NCBI GenBank assembly: GCA_945890485.1
Contig: CAMDCN010000012.1
Location: forward strand, 124,001-188,000
Source of the DNA: Candidatus Sulfopaludibacter sp. SbA3
Lineage (GTDB): Bacteria > Acidobacteriota > Terriglobia > Bryobacterales > Bryobacteraceae
DNA length: 64,000 nt
Direction of reading: 5' to 3'
The notes under the pieces are model-generated. The model saw nothing but the letters and a program-made list of their open reading frames with translations, had not been told where the DNA came from and made no database searches. Shown here piece by piece: positions 56,064-64,000 of this stretch (its first letter is position 1; each line of letters begins with the position of its first letter). The translations under genes were made by a program, and so were the position numbers.

Positions 56064-56906
56064 ATGAAGATCACCGTCGACCATTCGACCACCTACCGGT
56101 ATCAGTTCCCTGTCCAACTGGAGCCGCACACCTTCCGACTCCAGCCCCGCATGAGCGCCAACCAGCGCCTGCTCGCCTACGATCTCCAAATCACGCCGGA
56201 GCCCGCCGGAGCCACCGAAAGCCTCGACCAGGATGGCAACCTCGCCCATTACGCCTGGTTCCAGGACCCCACTACGTCCCTCCACGTACGCAGCCGCTTC
56301 ACGGTCGAAAACCTCCGTGAGAACCCCTTCGACTTCTTCCTCGTCAACGATTCGCTCCACCTTCCCCTCTGGTATCGCGAGCCCCTCAGCACAGCCCTTT
56401 TTTCCTATCGCCTCGACGCGAACGTCGCTCCCGACGTCCGCCAATTCGCCCAGTCCCTCGCCAACGGCGCCAACGGCGATGTGCTCGCTTTCCTCTCCGC
56501 CCTGACGAACGAGATCTTCCATTCCTGCCGCCCCATCACGCGTATCGACGGCGCACCTTGGACCTCCGACTACACCCTCCGCGCCCGCGAAGGCTCCTGC
56601 CGCGATCTCGCCGTGCTCTTCTGCGATGCCTGCCGCGTCATGGGCATAGCCGCCCGCTTCGTCAGCGGCTACGAATACGCTTCCGCCGGCCAAACGCAGT
56701 CCTACATGCACGCTTGGGCTGAGGTCTATCTCCCGTCGGCTGGCTGGCGCGGCTACGATCCCTCCCGCGGCCTTGCCGTCACCAAGTCCCACGTCGCTGT
56801 CGCCGCGGCGTTCCACTCCGATCTCGCCTCTCCCATCTCGGGCATCTACACCGGCGGCTCCTACTCCCACATGGAAGCGACCATTCGATTGACCGCAAAT
56901 TCTTAA
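56064..56906 (+). CDS. Transglutaminase-like cysteine protease-fold protein
   Basis: A 280-residue protein with a bacterial transglutaminase-like N-terminal domain (DHSTTYRYQFPVQLEPHTFRL) and a transglutaminase core carrying the triad: Cys in REGSCRDLAVLF, His in YMHAWAEVYLP and Asp in GYDPSRGLAV. No signal peptide is seen. Relatives often act on peptides or cell-wall proteins; the substrate is unknown. It follows the regulator by 3 bases, so it is probably in the same operon. Confidence 0.88.
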   Translation: MKITVDHSTTYRYQFPVQLEPHTFRLQPRMSANQRLLAYDLQITPEPAGATESLDQDGNLAHYAWFQDPTTSLHVRSRFTVENLRENPFDFFLVNDSLHLPLWYREPLSTALFSYRLDANVAPDVRQFAQSLANGANGDVLAFLSALTNEIFHSCRPITRIDGAPWTSDYTLRAREGSCRDLAVLFCDACRVMGIAARFVSGYEYASAGQTQSYMHAWAEVYLPSAGWRGYDPSRGLAVTKSHVAVAAAFHSDLASPISGIYTGGSYSHMEATIRLTANS

Positions 56907-56939
56907 GGAACTTTCCCCCTGGTCATTCGTACTAGGATC

Positions 56940-59408
56940 ATGGGCTGGCTTACAAGCGAATTCCGTTGGATTGTGCGACGCCTGTCGCGAGCACCCCTGT
57001 TCACTGCCATCACACTTTTGACGTTGGCGGTGGGCATCGGTGCGAACACGGCGATATTCAGCGTAGTGAACGGAGTCTTATTAAAACCTTTGCCCTACGC
57101 CGATGCGGATCGCCTCGTCGCGGTTTGGCAATCGGCGCCAGGAATTGGCATAAAAGAGCTTCCAGGTTCTCCTTCCACCTATTTCACTTACCGCGAAATA
57201 GGCCAGTCCTTTGAGCACATCGGCCTCTATCGCCAGGAGGCCGTCAATATCACAGGCCTTGCCGAACCAGAGCGGATCGAATCTCTCGCCGTCACGGATG
57301 CGGTTCTGCCCGCGCTCGGCATTGAACCCGTCCTCGGCCGTCGCTTCACCTTGCAGGACGATCAGCCCAATCAGGCACTCACCGTCATGCTCACCCACGG
57401 CCTCTGGCAACGCAAGTTTGGCGGAAACCCGGGTATCGTCGGCCAAAGCATTCGCATCGACGGCGAGGCTTACCAGGTTATTGGCGTTCTGCCCGCCTCC
57501 TTCCGCTTCCTCAACTCTCAGCCCGCTCTGCTCACCCCCTTCCGCCTCAATCCCAAAGACGCTTTCGTCGGCCAGTTCAGCTACCCTACCCTCGCTAAGC
57601 TCAAGCCTGGCGTCACCATCGAACAGGCCAGCACCGATGTCGCCCGTATGCTCAAGATGCTGCCGGACCGCTACCGCCTAGCTCCCGGCATGAGCCGGAA
57701 AATGATCGAAGAGGCCCGCATCGCGCCCAATCTCCGCACGTTGAAGGAAGAGGTCATCGGCGATATTGGCAAGGTGCTTTGGGTTCTGATGGCCACCATC
57801 GGCATCGTCCTCTTCATCGCCTGCGCCAACGTCGCCAACCTGCTGCTGGTTCGCGTCGAAGGCCGCCAGCGCGAAATTGCCGTTCGCACCGCCCTCGGCG
57901 CCAGCCGCTGGCAGATCGCCCGCGAACTGCTTCTCGAAAGCGCCGTCCTCGGCCTCACCGGCGGCGCCCTCGGCGTGGGGGTGGCGGCGGGTTGCCTCAC
58001 CCTCCTCCAGTCCCTCGCGCCTTCTTCTCTTCCGCGTCTCACCGAGATCACGCTCGATCCGGCTGTCCTTCTCTTCACGGCCGTGCTCTCTCTCGTGGCC
58101 GGGCTTCTCTTCGGACTCATCCCGGTTCTGAAATGCGCCGGGCCGCGCCTCGAACACGGCCTCCAAGCCGGCGGCCGCACGATGAGCGAAGGCCGGGAAC
58201 GCCATCGCGCGCGGGGCGCCCTCGTCGTTGTTCAGGTGGCGCTGGCCCTCGTTTTGCTCATCGGCGCCGGACTCATGATCCGCACCATGCAAGCCCTTGG
58301 GCGGGTAGAACCCGGCTTCAGCCAGCCCGGACAACTCCTCACCGTTCGCATCTCCATCCCGGAAGCTTTCGTCAAGGAACGCACGCAGATCCCCCGCCTC
58401 CAGCAGGAGATCGTCAACCGCTTCGCCGCCATCCCCGGGGTGCAGTCCGTCGGCCTCGCCAATTCTGTCCCCATGGACGGCAATCAAAGCAACGACCCCG
58501 TCTTCGCCGAATCGAAGTCCTACCGCGACGGCGAGATTCCACCGATGCGCCGCTACAAATTCGTCGGCCCCAACTACTTCCAAACCATGGGTAACCCGCT
58601 CAAGGCCGGCCGCGGTATCACATGGGACGATATCCACAACGCCCGGCCCGTCGTCCAGGTCTCGGAGAATTTGGCCGTCGAACTCTGGGGATCCGCTACC
58701 GCCGCCATCGGCCAGCGCGTCCGTGAAAACCCCAAAGGCGTCTGGCGTGAAATCATCGGGGTCGCCGGGGACGAACGGGATAACGGAGCCGATCGCCCCG
58801 CCCCCACAACCATCTACCTTCCTCTTGCGGTCAAGGCCTTCTGGGGCGATGAGCTCGATATCCATTCCAGCCTCGCCTTCGTGCTCCGCACTCCGCGCGC
58901 CGGCACTGCCGCCCTGCTTAACGATATTCGCCAGCAGGTCCAAGCCGTCAACCCGGATCTCCCACTCGCAAACCCCCGCACCATGCAGGCTGTCTATGAC
59001 CGGTCTATGGCGCGCACATCATTCACCCTCACCATGCTCAGCATCGCCGCCGGCATGGCGTTGCTGCTCGGTTTGATCGGCATCTACGGCGTGCTTTCCT
59101 ACGCAGTCACGCAACGCACCCGCGAAATCGGCATCCGTCTCGCCCTCGGCGCCCCGCGCGCCAACGTCCAGGGCCTCTTCCTCCGGTACGGCCTTACGCT
59201 CACCGGTCTCGGCGTGGTTTGCGGCGTCGTCGCAGCCGTCCCGATGAGCCGCCTGCTCGGTAGCCTTCTCTTCGAAGTCAGCCCGGCCGACCCGGCCACC
59301 TACGCCGCCGTTGCCGCCCTGCTCCTCGCCGCCGCCGCGCTCGCCGCCTACCTGCCGGCCCGCCGCGCGACGGCCATCGACCCCATGACCTCGCTCCGCG
59401 CCGAATAG
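56940..59408 (+). CDS. ABC-type MacB/FtsX permease, acidobacterial duplicated type (ADOP)
   Basis: An 822-residue permease with two repeated halves. Each half has a membrane helix, a periplasmic MacB-like core domain and three FtsX-type helices; the first core starts after FTAITLLTLAVGIGANTAIFSV and the second near GALVVVQVALALVLLIGAGLM. No ATP-binding domain is fused and none lies beside the gene. Such orphan duplicated permeases are very common in Acidobacteria, often near regulators. It ends directly against the stop of the convergent M20 gene (TAG-CTA). Confidence 0.9.
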   Translation: MGWLTSEFRWIVRRLSRAPLFTAITLLTLAVGIGANTAIFSVVNGVLLKPLPYADADRLVAVWQSAPGIGIKELPGSPSTYFTYREIGQSFEHIGLYRQEAVNITGLAEPERIESLAVTDAVLPALGIEPVLGRRFTLQDDQPNQALTVMLTHGLWQRKFGGNPGIVGQSIRIDGEAYQVIGVLPASFRFLNSQPALLTPFRLNPKDAFVGQFSYPTLAKLKPGVTIEQASTDVARMLKMLPDRYRLAPGMSRKMIEEARIAPNLRTLKEEVIGDIGKVLWVLMATIGIVLFIACANVANLLLVRVEGRQREIAVRTALGASRWQIARELLLESAVLGLTGGALGVGVAAGCLTLLQSLAPSSLPRLTEITLDPAVLLFTAVLSLVAGLLFGLIPVLKCAGPRLEHGLQAGGRTMSEGRERHRARGALVVVQVALALVLLIGAGLMIRTMQALGRVEPGFSQPGQLLTVRISIPEAFVKERTQIPRLQQEIVNRFAAIPGVQSVGLANSVPMDGNQSNDPVFAESKSYRDGEIPPMRRYKFVGPNYFQTMGNPLKAGRGITWDDIHNARPVVQVSENLAVELWGSATAAIGQRVRENPKGVWREIIGVAGDERDNGADRPAPTTIYLPLAVKAFWGDELDIHSSLAFVLRTPRAGTAALLNDIRQQVQAVNPDLPLANPRTMQAVYDRSMARTSFTLTMLSIAAGMALLLGLIGIYGVLSYAVTQRTREIGIRLALGAPRANVQGLFLRYGLTLTGLGVVCGVVAAVPMSRLLGSLLFEVSPADPATYAAVAALLLAAAALAAYLPARRATAIDPMTSLRAE

Positions 59409-60965
59409 CTACTTCTTCAGCGTCGGATACGTAATCCCCAACTGCTCCAAATACGTCCCGTACTTCGCCGGGTCGTAGTAGAACTTCCGCATCTGCTCGC
59501 GGTACTTGGCCATCTTTTCGAGGTTCAGCTCCACCGCCGGTTGATCCGTCTCCGCCATCAACGGCTGATACTTCAACTCCTTCGTCTGCACTTCGTTGAA
59601 GTACTTCCAAGCCTCCGCCAGCAACTCCGGCCGCAGCAGATAATCCAGCGCCGTCGTCGCCTGCACCTTCGCTCCGGTCACCGACCCCTTGTGCGCAATC
59701 GGCGTCGCCTCCGCAATGGCGTTCGCCCAGTGGTGCCCCGGCAGATTGGGGATGTTCGCCGGGTAGCGCAGATACGTCATTGGCACAATCCAAGAGATAT
59801 CGCCCACATCGTCCGTCCCGCCGCCCTTCCAAGGTTCGGGCGCCTTCAACTCCTGTGGCTTGTCCTTCAACGGCTCCACCTTCGGCGCCCGGATCTCCCG
59901 CTGCAACTCCTTCGCCAGCAACTGGTCCGCCTCGCTCCACTTCGGCATCCCGACCATCAGGATGTTCTTGTGCTGCGTCTCCGCCACCGGCTTGCTGAAG
60001 TGCGTCGGCCACGCCTGCCCCACCACGCGCTGCGACACCGTCGTACTCGTCGCCATCGCCGCCGCTTTCGCCATCGTCGACCCGAACTCCTGCATCTCCT
60101 TGATGCGCGGATAATCCTCTTCCCGGAAGTAGTACCAAACGGTCGCCTCCTGCGGCACCACGTTCGGCTGGTCGCCGCCGTTGGTGATCACATAGTGCGA
60201 ACGTTGCTCCGGCCGCAGATGCTCGCGCTTAAAGTTCCACATCGTGTTCATCAGCTCCACCGCATCCAGCGCGCTCCGCCCCCGCCAAGGCGCGCCCGCC
60301 GCATGGGCCGACTCTCCTTTGAACGTGAACTGAATCGAGACGAGGCCGCTGTTGTTGTGCGCGTGGCCGTAATCGGTCGCCAACTCATGTCCCACGTGGC
60401 AGCCCAACATGATGTCCAGGTCTTTCATCAGCCCGGCGCGGATGTAGTAGGCCTTCGTCGCCACCAACTCCTCCGCCACGCCCGGATACAGCTTCAGCGT
60501 GCCCTTGATCTTGTGCTTGATCATCAACTCCTTCAGCACAATGGCCGCCACAACGTTTACGGCGTTCCCCGTGTTGTGCCCCTCCCCGTGACCCGGCGCG
60601 CCCTCAATCAGCGGATCGTGATACGCCACGCCCGGCTTCTGCGACGCCCGCGGAATCCCGTCCAGGTCCGTGATAAAGCCAATCACGGGCTTCCCCTGCC
60701 CATACGTGGCGATCCACGCCGTCGGCATACCCACCACGCCCCGCTGCACCGTGAATCCGTTCTTCTCGAGGATGCCCGTCAAATACTTCGATGTCTCGAC
60801 TTCCTGAAAGCCGAGTTCGCCAAAGCTGAACACCGAGTCCACGATTTCCTGCACCATCTTCTGCCGGGCTTCCACCCCGGCGATGGCTTCTTTTTTCAAT
60901 TGCTCAAGGTTGGGGGCCTGCGCGAATACAGCGCTCGAAAGGAGAAATAGAGCAGGGAGCTTCAT
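59409..60965 (-). CDS. M20-family amidohydrolase (AbgB-like)
   Basis: A 518-residue secreted hydrolase: signal peptide (MKLPALFLLSSAVFAQ), then M20D-type metal-binding motifs HGEGHNTGNAV, GVAEELVATK with the catalytic glutamates, and HVGHELATDYGHAHNN. It resembles the B subunit of p-aminobenzoyl-glutamate hydrolase and related carboxypeptidases that cleave N-acyl amino acids. Its start codon lies in the loop of a perfect hairpin (see 60954-60973). It follows the two tandem paralogues on the same strand by 11 bases. Confidence 0.88.
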   Translation of the reverse strand: MKLPALFLLSSAVFAQAPNLEQLKKEAIAGVEARQKMVQEIVDSVFSFGELGFQEVETSKYLTGILEKNGFTVQRGVVGMPTAWIATYGQGKPVIGFITDLDGIPRASQKPGVAYHDPLIEGAPGHGEGHNTGNAVNVVAAIVLKELMIKHKIKGTLKLYPGVAEELVATKAYYIRAGLMKDLDIMLGCHVGHELATDYGHAHNNSGLVSIQFTFKGESAHAAGAPWRGRSALDAVELMNTMWNFKREHLRPEQRSHYVITNGGDQPNVVPQEATVWYYFREEDYPRIKEMQEFGSTMAKAAAMATSTTVSQRVVGQAWPTHFSKPVAETQHKNILMVGMPKWSEADQLLAKELQREIRAPKVEPLKDKPQELKAPEPWKGGGTDDVGDISWIVPMTYLRYPANIPNLPGHHWANAIAEATPIAHKGSVTGAKVQATTALDYLLRPELLAEAWKYFNEVQTKELKYQPLMAETDQPAVELNLEKMAKYREQMRKFYYDPAKYGTYLEQLGITYPTLKK

Positions 60966-60973
60966 AGCTCCCT
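60954..60973 (-). promoter_or_regulatory. Start codon inside a perfect 8-base hairpin
   Basis: AGGGAGCT and AGCTCCCT form a perfect 8-base stem, and the four-base loop ATGA holds the start codon of the M20 gene. The 5' arm contains the AGGGAG ribosome site. Folding would hide the site, so translation of the gene may depend on coupling or on a factor that opens the stem. Confidence 0.55.
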
Positions 60974-60976
60974 AGC

Positions 60977-62137
60977 TTAACGCCGCGCGTGCTGGCTTTG
61001 CGCTGGAGCGTTGTAGCGGACACTCAACTGCGGCGTCATCAGCTTCTCGCCGCCCTTCTGCTTCGATTGCAGGCAGCTTTCGAGCATCCCCGAAGCGATC
61101 AGAGTCCGGGCGGCCGGATACGGCGCACGGCCCGTCACCATCATCTCTTCAATCTTGCTGACGAGACACGCCGAGTACGTCACGTTCGGCACCGGCGTCA
61201 ACAGAAACTGCGTCGACATTGTCCCGCGCCCTCGGACCTTGGCCGCGAACGTGAAGTCTTTCACGGCGCCGTTCAGCATCAGCAGCGTCGTCTTCAACCC
61301 GTCGTTGTGTTCAATCAAATAAGCCGCCGGCTTGGCGACGAGCTTCTTCAGCTCGCCCGTCCGCACCAGGTCCTGCGTCCGGCCGTCTTTCTCCGTCAGC
61401 CCCAGCGGCGTATCGCTGCGCGACAGCGCCGAGATCAGCAGGTCTTTCGAATACGGCGCATTCCAAGCCGCCTCGCCTTCGAGCAACTGTACCGACTTGA
61501 TGCCCGTCTCGCCGCCCTTCCGCCGTTCGATCATGCACTGCATCGCTTCAAGCGCATGGTAGTCCATCGGGTCCGACCCGCCCACGCCCACCATCAGCGC
61601 TTCGTCAATCACGCTCCCCAGCGGGATCTCGATATCCGGCAGCCTCCACGTCACCGGCAACGACGAACCGGCCAGCACCGGGAACTTCAGCCGCTTGGCC
61701 TCGTCGAGCATCCACTTGGCTTTCTCGAAGTTGAACGACAGGTGCTTGTCGTTATAGACCGGCACCACGCGCCCGTCTTTCTCAAACACCTCCGTGCACT
61801 GCTTGAAGAACTCGTAGCGCGGATAAAGTACCTGCCCCAACTCGTTCTTCGGATAGTCGCCGTGCTCGCAAATGATCACGACGCCGTCGACGGCAAGCTT
61901 ATCCGTGCCGCAGCGCAGCGTCTCCGCGATGGTCGGGTACACTTTGAAGCCGAACTCCTTGGCCCGCTCCTCACTCTGGTCACCCTTCGGCTTTTGGTCG
62001 ACATAGAGCGACACGACTTGCACGTCCGGCTTGTGCCACTTGCCTTCGTGCGGATAGCCGATCAGGAAGCGGTCGCCCATGTGCTGCGCGTGCGAAAGAT
62101 AACGGTAAATGCTCGAAACGATAGCGATGCGCTTCAT
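60977..62137 (-). CDS. Unnamed-family protein, second of a tandem pair
   Basis: A 386-residue protein with no signal peptide. It begins MKRIAIVSSIYRYLSHAQH, followed by DRFLIGYP, VQVVSLYVDQKP, KLAVDGVVIICEHGDYP and LSFNFEKAKWMLDEAKRL. The same ordered motifs occur in the upstream gene, so the two are paralogues. No Pfam family that I can name fits; the conserved HGxY/HGDYP and ND-K-HLS residues suggest an enzyme. It is translated after the longer paralogue through a TAATG overlap at 62135-62139 and is followed by the M20 gene. Confidence 0.75.
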   Translation of the reverse strand: MKRIAIVSSIYRYLSHAQHMGDRFLIGYPHEGKWHKPDVQVVSLYVDQKPKGDQSEERAKEFGFKVYPTIAETLRCGTDKLAVDGVVIICEHGDYPKNELGQVLYPRYEFFKQCTEVFEKDGRVVPVYNDKHLSFNFEKAKWMLDEAKRLKFPVLAGSSLPVTWRLPDIEIPLGSVIDEALMVGVGGSDPMDYHALEAMQCMIERRKGGETGIKSVQLLEGEAAWNAPYSKDLLISALSRSDTPLGLTEKDGRTQDLVRTGELKKLVAKPAAYLIEHNDGLKTTLLMLNGAVKDFTFAAKVRGRGTMSTQFLLTPVPNVTYSACLVSKIEEMMVTGRAPYPAARTLIASGMLESCLQSKQKGGEKLMTPQLSVRYNAPAQSQHARR

Positions 62138-63378
62138 TAGCTTCTCCAGAAGGTGGATTCTTTCGTCGTCTGGTAACGGATGCCCAGGTGCGGGGTCTTC
62201 AACTGCTTTTGGCCTTGGAACAGGCTCTCGACGCCGGCAGCGGTCAGGCCTGTCGTCAGCAGCGTGCGCTCCAACGGATACGTCTCCTTCCCCGTCAGGT
62301 ACATCAACTCGGCGTTGTAGACGAGCGGGCTGAAGAAGTTCGCGAGGGTGGTTCGCCCGTCCGGCATCGGCAGGTACATCTGCGTCGAGAAGAGGTCTTT
62401 CTGCCCCGTGATCTTGGCCGAGAAGTTGAAGTCGCGCAGCAGGCCGCTCATCAGGATCATCGTCGACATCAAGCCGTCGGCGTGCCTATAGCGATACGCC
62501 ACCGGGTTCTTCACGATCCGCTTCATGTCGTCGAGCGTGGGGAAGATGTTGTTGAAGCCTTCCCGCGCCGGCACCAGCGTGTGGCTCCGGCAGAGCGCCG
62601 CTTCCACGAGTTCAGTCGGCCAGACTTTCTCCTGATAAGCCTTCCAGAAGTTCTCTCCGCGATACGCCTGCACCCATTCGACGCCGGCCTCGCCTCCCCG
62701 CCGCCGCTCCACCATGCACTGCGCCGTTTCGAGGCCATGGAAGTCGTAGCTGTCCACGCCGCCGTAGCAGACGCACATCGCCTCTTCCACGCGCGCGCCG
62801 GTGGGGAATTCGAGCGAAGGCGTTCGCCAAGTGACCGGCAGGCTCGACCCCGCCATCAGCGGGAACTTCATCCGCCGCGCCGTATCGTACATCTCCTTCG
62901 CCCACTCCCAGTTCCACGACAGGTGCTTATCGTTGAAGACCGGCACCACCTTTCCGCTCGACTCGAACACCTTCACGATCTCTTTGAAGAACTCGTAGCG
63001 CGGATACTTGGTCTGGCCCTTCTCGTTCCGCTCGTACTTGCCATGTTCGCCTACGAGCATCACCCCATCGACGGCCAGTTTTCCCGTCCCGCTGGTGAGC
63101 GCCTCGGCGATGGTCTTGTACACCTTCATGCTGGGGAACCGCTTCGCCCGGTCCTCGGTCAGGTCACCGTTGGGGTGCTGATCGACGTAGAGCGAAACCA
63201 GGTCCATCGCGGGCTGGTGATGTTCCCCGTCCCAGCCATAGCCTTCGAGGAAGCGGTCGACGATATGCTGGCCGTGGGAGAACTTGCGGTACTCGGTGAT
63301 GATGGCGGCGATCTTGGGACGGTTGGGAGCCCAAGGCAACGCCGCCGAGGCGAGGATTTGCCGGCGCGTAAGCTGCAT
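62137..63378 (-). CDS. Unnamed-family protein with Tat-like leader, first of a tandem pair
   Basis: A 413-residue paralogue of the next gene. It starts MQLTRRQILASAALPWA, a twin-arginine-like leader, and then shares the motif order KFSHGQHIVDRFLEGY, MDLVSLYVDQHP, KLAVDGVMLVGEHGKY, NDKHLSWNWEWAKEMYD and MAGSSLPVTWRTPSLEF with it. The leader predicts export, whereas the paralogue lacks one, so the two may act on either side of the membrane or form a complex of which only one partner is exported. The function is unknown. Confidence 0.75.
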   Translation of the reverse strand: MQLTRRQILASAALPWAPNRPKIAAIITEYRKFSHGQHIVDRFLEGYGWDGEHHQPAMDLVSLYVDQHPNGDLTEDRAKRFPSMKVYKTIAEALTSGTGKLAVDGVMLVGEHGKYERNEKGQTKYPRYEFFKEIVKVFESSGKVVPVFNDKHLSWNWEWAKEMYDTARRMKFPLMAGSSLPVTWRTPSLEFPTGARVEEAMCVCYGGVDSYDFHGLETAQCMVERRRGGEAGVEWVQAYRGENFWKAYQEKVWPTELVEAALCRSHTLVPAREGFNNIFPTLDDMKRIVKNPVAYRYRHADGLMSTMILMSGLLRDFNFSAKITGQKDLFSTQMYLPMPDGRTTLANFFSPLVYNAELMYLTGKETYPLERTLLTTGLTAAGVESLFQGQKQLKTPHLGIRYQTTKESTFWRS

Positions 63379-63397
63379 ACAGATACGTTACCGAAGA

Positions 63398-64000
63398 TTA
63401 AGAAAGCAGGAGTTCTAAATCTTCCGGCTTCAGGTTCGAAACCAGCGCATTGTCTTCACTCAGGATCGCCGTCGCCAACTCCCGCTTCGTGCTCTGCAGC
63501 TCCAGTACCCGCTCTTCCACCGTGTCCTTGGCAATCAAGCGATACGCAAATACCGGCTTATCCTGCCCAATCCGGTGCGTCCGGTCAATGGCTTGCGCCT
63601 CAACGGCCGGATTCCACCACGGATCCAACAAGAACACATAATCCGCTGCCGTCAGATTCAGGCCCACGCCGCCAGCCTTCAGACTGATCAAGAAAAGCTT
63701 GCACTCCGGATCCGTCTGGAACCGCTCCACGGGCGCCTGCCGGTCCTTCGTCTTTCCATCGAGATACTCGTACGTCAGCCCCTGCGCATCCAACTGCGCC
63801 CGTACCAGCGCCAACAGCGAAGTGAATTGCGAGAAGATCAGCGCCTTGTGCCCTTCCTGCAGCACCTCGTCCAGCTGACTCAGCAGCGTGTCCAATTTCG
63901 TGCTCGATCCCGAAGCCAGCTTCTTGTCCACCAAACCCGGATGGCACGACGCCTGCCGCAGCCGCAACAACGCCTCCAATACCTGCAGCTTCCGCTTGTT
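63398..64000 (-). CDS. SNF2-type helicase, C-terminal part only
   Basis: The frame is open from the right edge to TAA at 63398, giving the last 200 residues of a SNF2-family protein. [19 protein letters not shown] (motif IV), [34 protein letters not shown] (motif V) and [16 protein letters not shown] (motif VI) are present. The start and the DEXX domain lie outside. Such bacterial SNF2 proteins are DNA translocases of largely unknown role. Confidence 0.9.
   Translation of the reverse strand, partial: NKRKLQVLEALLRLRQASCHPGLVDKKLASGSSTKLDTLLSQLDEVLQEGHKALIFSQFTSLLALVRAQLDAQGLTYEYLDGKTKDRQAPVERFQTDPECKLFLISLKAGGVGLNLTAADYVFLLDPWWNPAVEAQAIDRTHRIGQDKPVFAYRLIAKDTVEERVLELQSTKRELATAILSEDNALVSNLKPEDLELLLS

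Noticed and set aside
55365-56870. Gly/Val/Glu-rich frame opposite the response regulator and transglutaminase-like genes
   Set aside because: It is antisense to two genes with full catalytic motifs, and its composition is biased.
59541-60950. Long Arg/His/Leu-rich frame opposite the M20 gene
   Set aside because: Composition is a typical antisense artefact, and the real gene on the other strand has a signal peptide and metal motifs.

Overview
The window looks like chromosomal DNA from a soil-type Acidobacteriota, most likely the Solibacter/Bryobacter group (Bryobacterales). The evidence is GC-rich sequence, two Oar-like TonB-dependent receptors with N-terminal carboxypeptidase-regulatory domains, several 'planctomycete-type' cytochrome c proteins (DUF1549/DUF1553, DUF1592/DUF1588/DUF1585) paired with DUF1552 or DUF1501 proteins, an acidobacterial MacB/FtsX-type permease without its own ATPase, and Tat-like leaders on many secreted enzymes. 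The taxon is an inference from gene content; no rRNA or tRNA gene was found.

Layout. 1-2.7 kb: a truncated PSCyt/LamG protein divergent from a Gfo/Idh/MocA oxidoreductase. 2.8-6.7 kb: an osmotic-stress group of an MscS channel facing otsB and a membrane-anchored otsA. 6.8-16.1 kb: two TonB-dependent receptors around a TPR protein and an M2 peptidase. 16.2-21.5 kb: purH with a 56-aa membrane protein, a sulfatase and three unassigned proteins. 21.6-27.2 kb: a potassium-channel-like gene with a zinc ribbon, then an accessory stretch with a decayed terminase large subunit, a decayed partner gene, an intact metallo-hydrolase and a ruined DDE transposase. 27.3-33.6 kb: an operon of a cytochrome c-PQQ enzyme, a DUF1592-type cytochrome and a DUF1552 protein. 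33.6-37.3 kb (minus): an ECF sigma factor with SnoaL tail, two VOC proteins, a DUF1801 protein, a small secreted protein and an esterase. 37.4-41.2 kb: a DUF1549/DUF1553 plus DUF1501 pair. 41.3-47.2 kb: F-type ATP synthase b', b, delta, alpha, gamma, beta and epsilon, without subunits a and c. 47.3-50.3 kb (minus): flgM, a FlgN-like gene, flgK and flgL. 50.4-52.4 kb: two copper/heme proteins. 52.4-59.4 kb: lysA, a NarL-type two-component pair, a transglutaminase-like protein and an ABC permease. 59.4-63.4 kb (minus): an M20 amidohydrolase and two tandem paralogues of an unnamed family. The right edge cuts a SNF2-type helicase.

Gene organisation is very tight. Several operons use TAATG or ATGA stop/start overlaps, three convergent pairs share or abut their stop codons, and two divergent pairs are separated by only 25 and 39 bases, with -10-like hexamers close to the start codons. 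This fits short-leader or leaderless transcription. The most unusual things for follow-up are the membrane-tethered OtsA, the ATP synthase b subunit with a signal peptide and His-rich segment, the terminase-plus-partner remnant without other phage genes, the start codon inside a perfect hairpin at 60.96 kb, and the tandem unnamed family at 61-63.4 kb.
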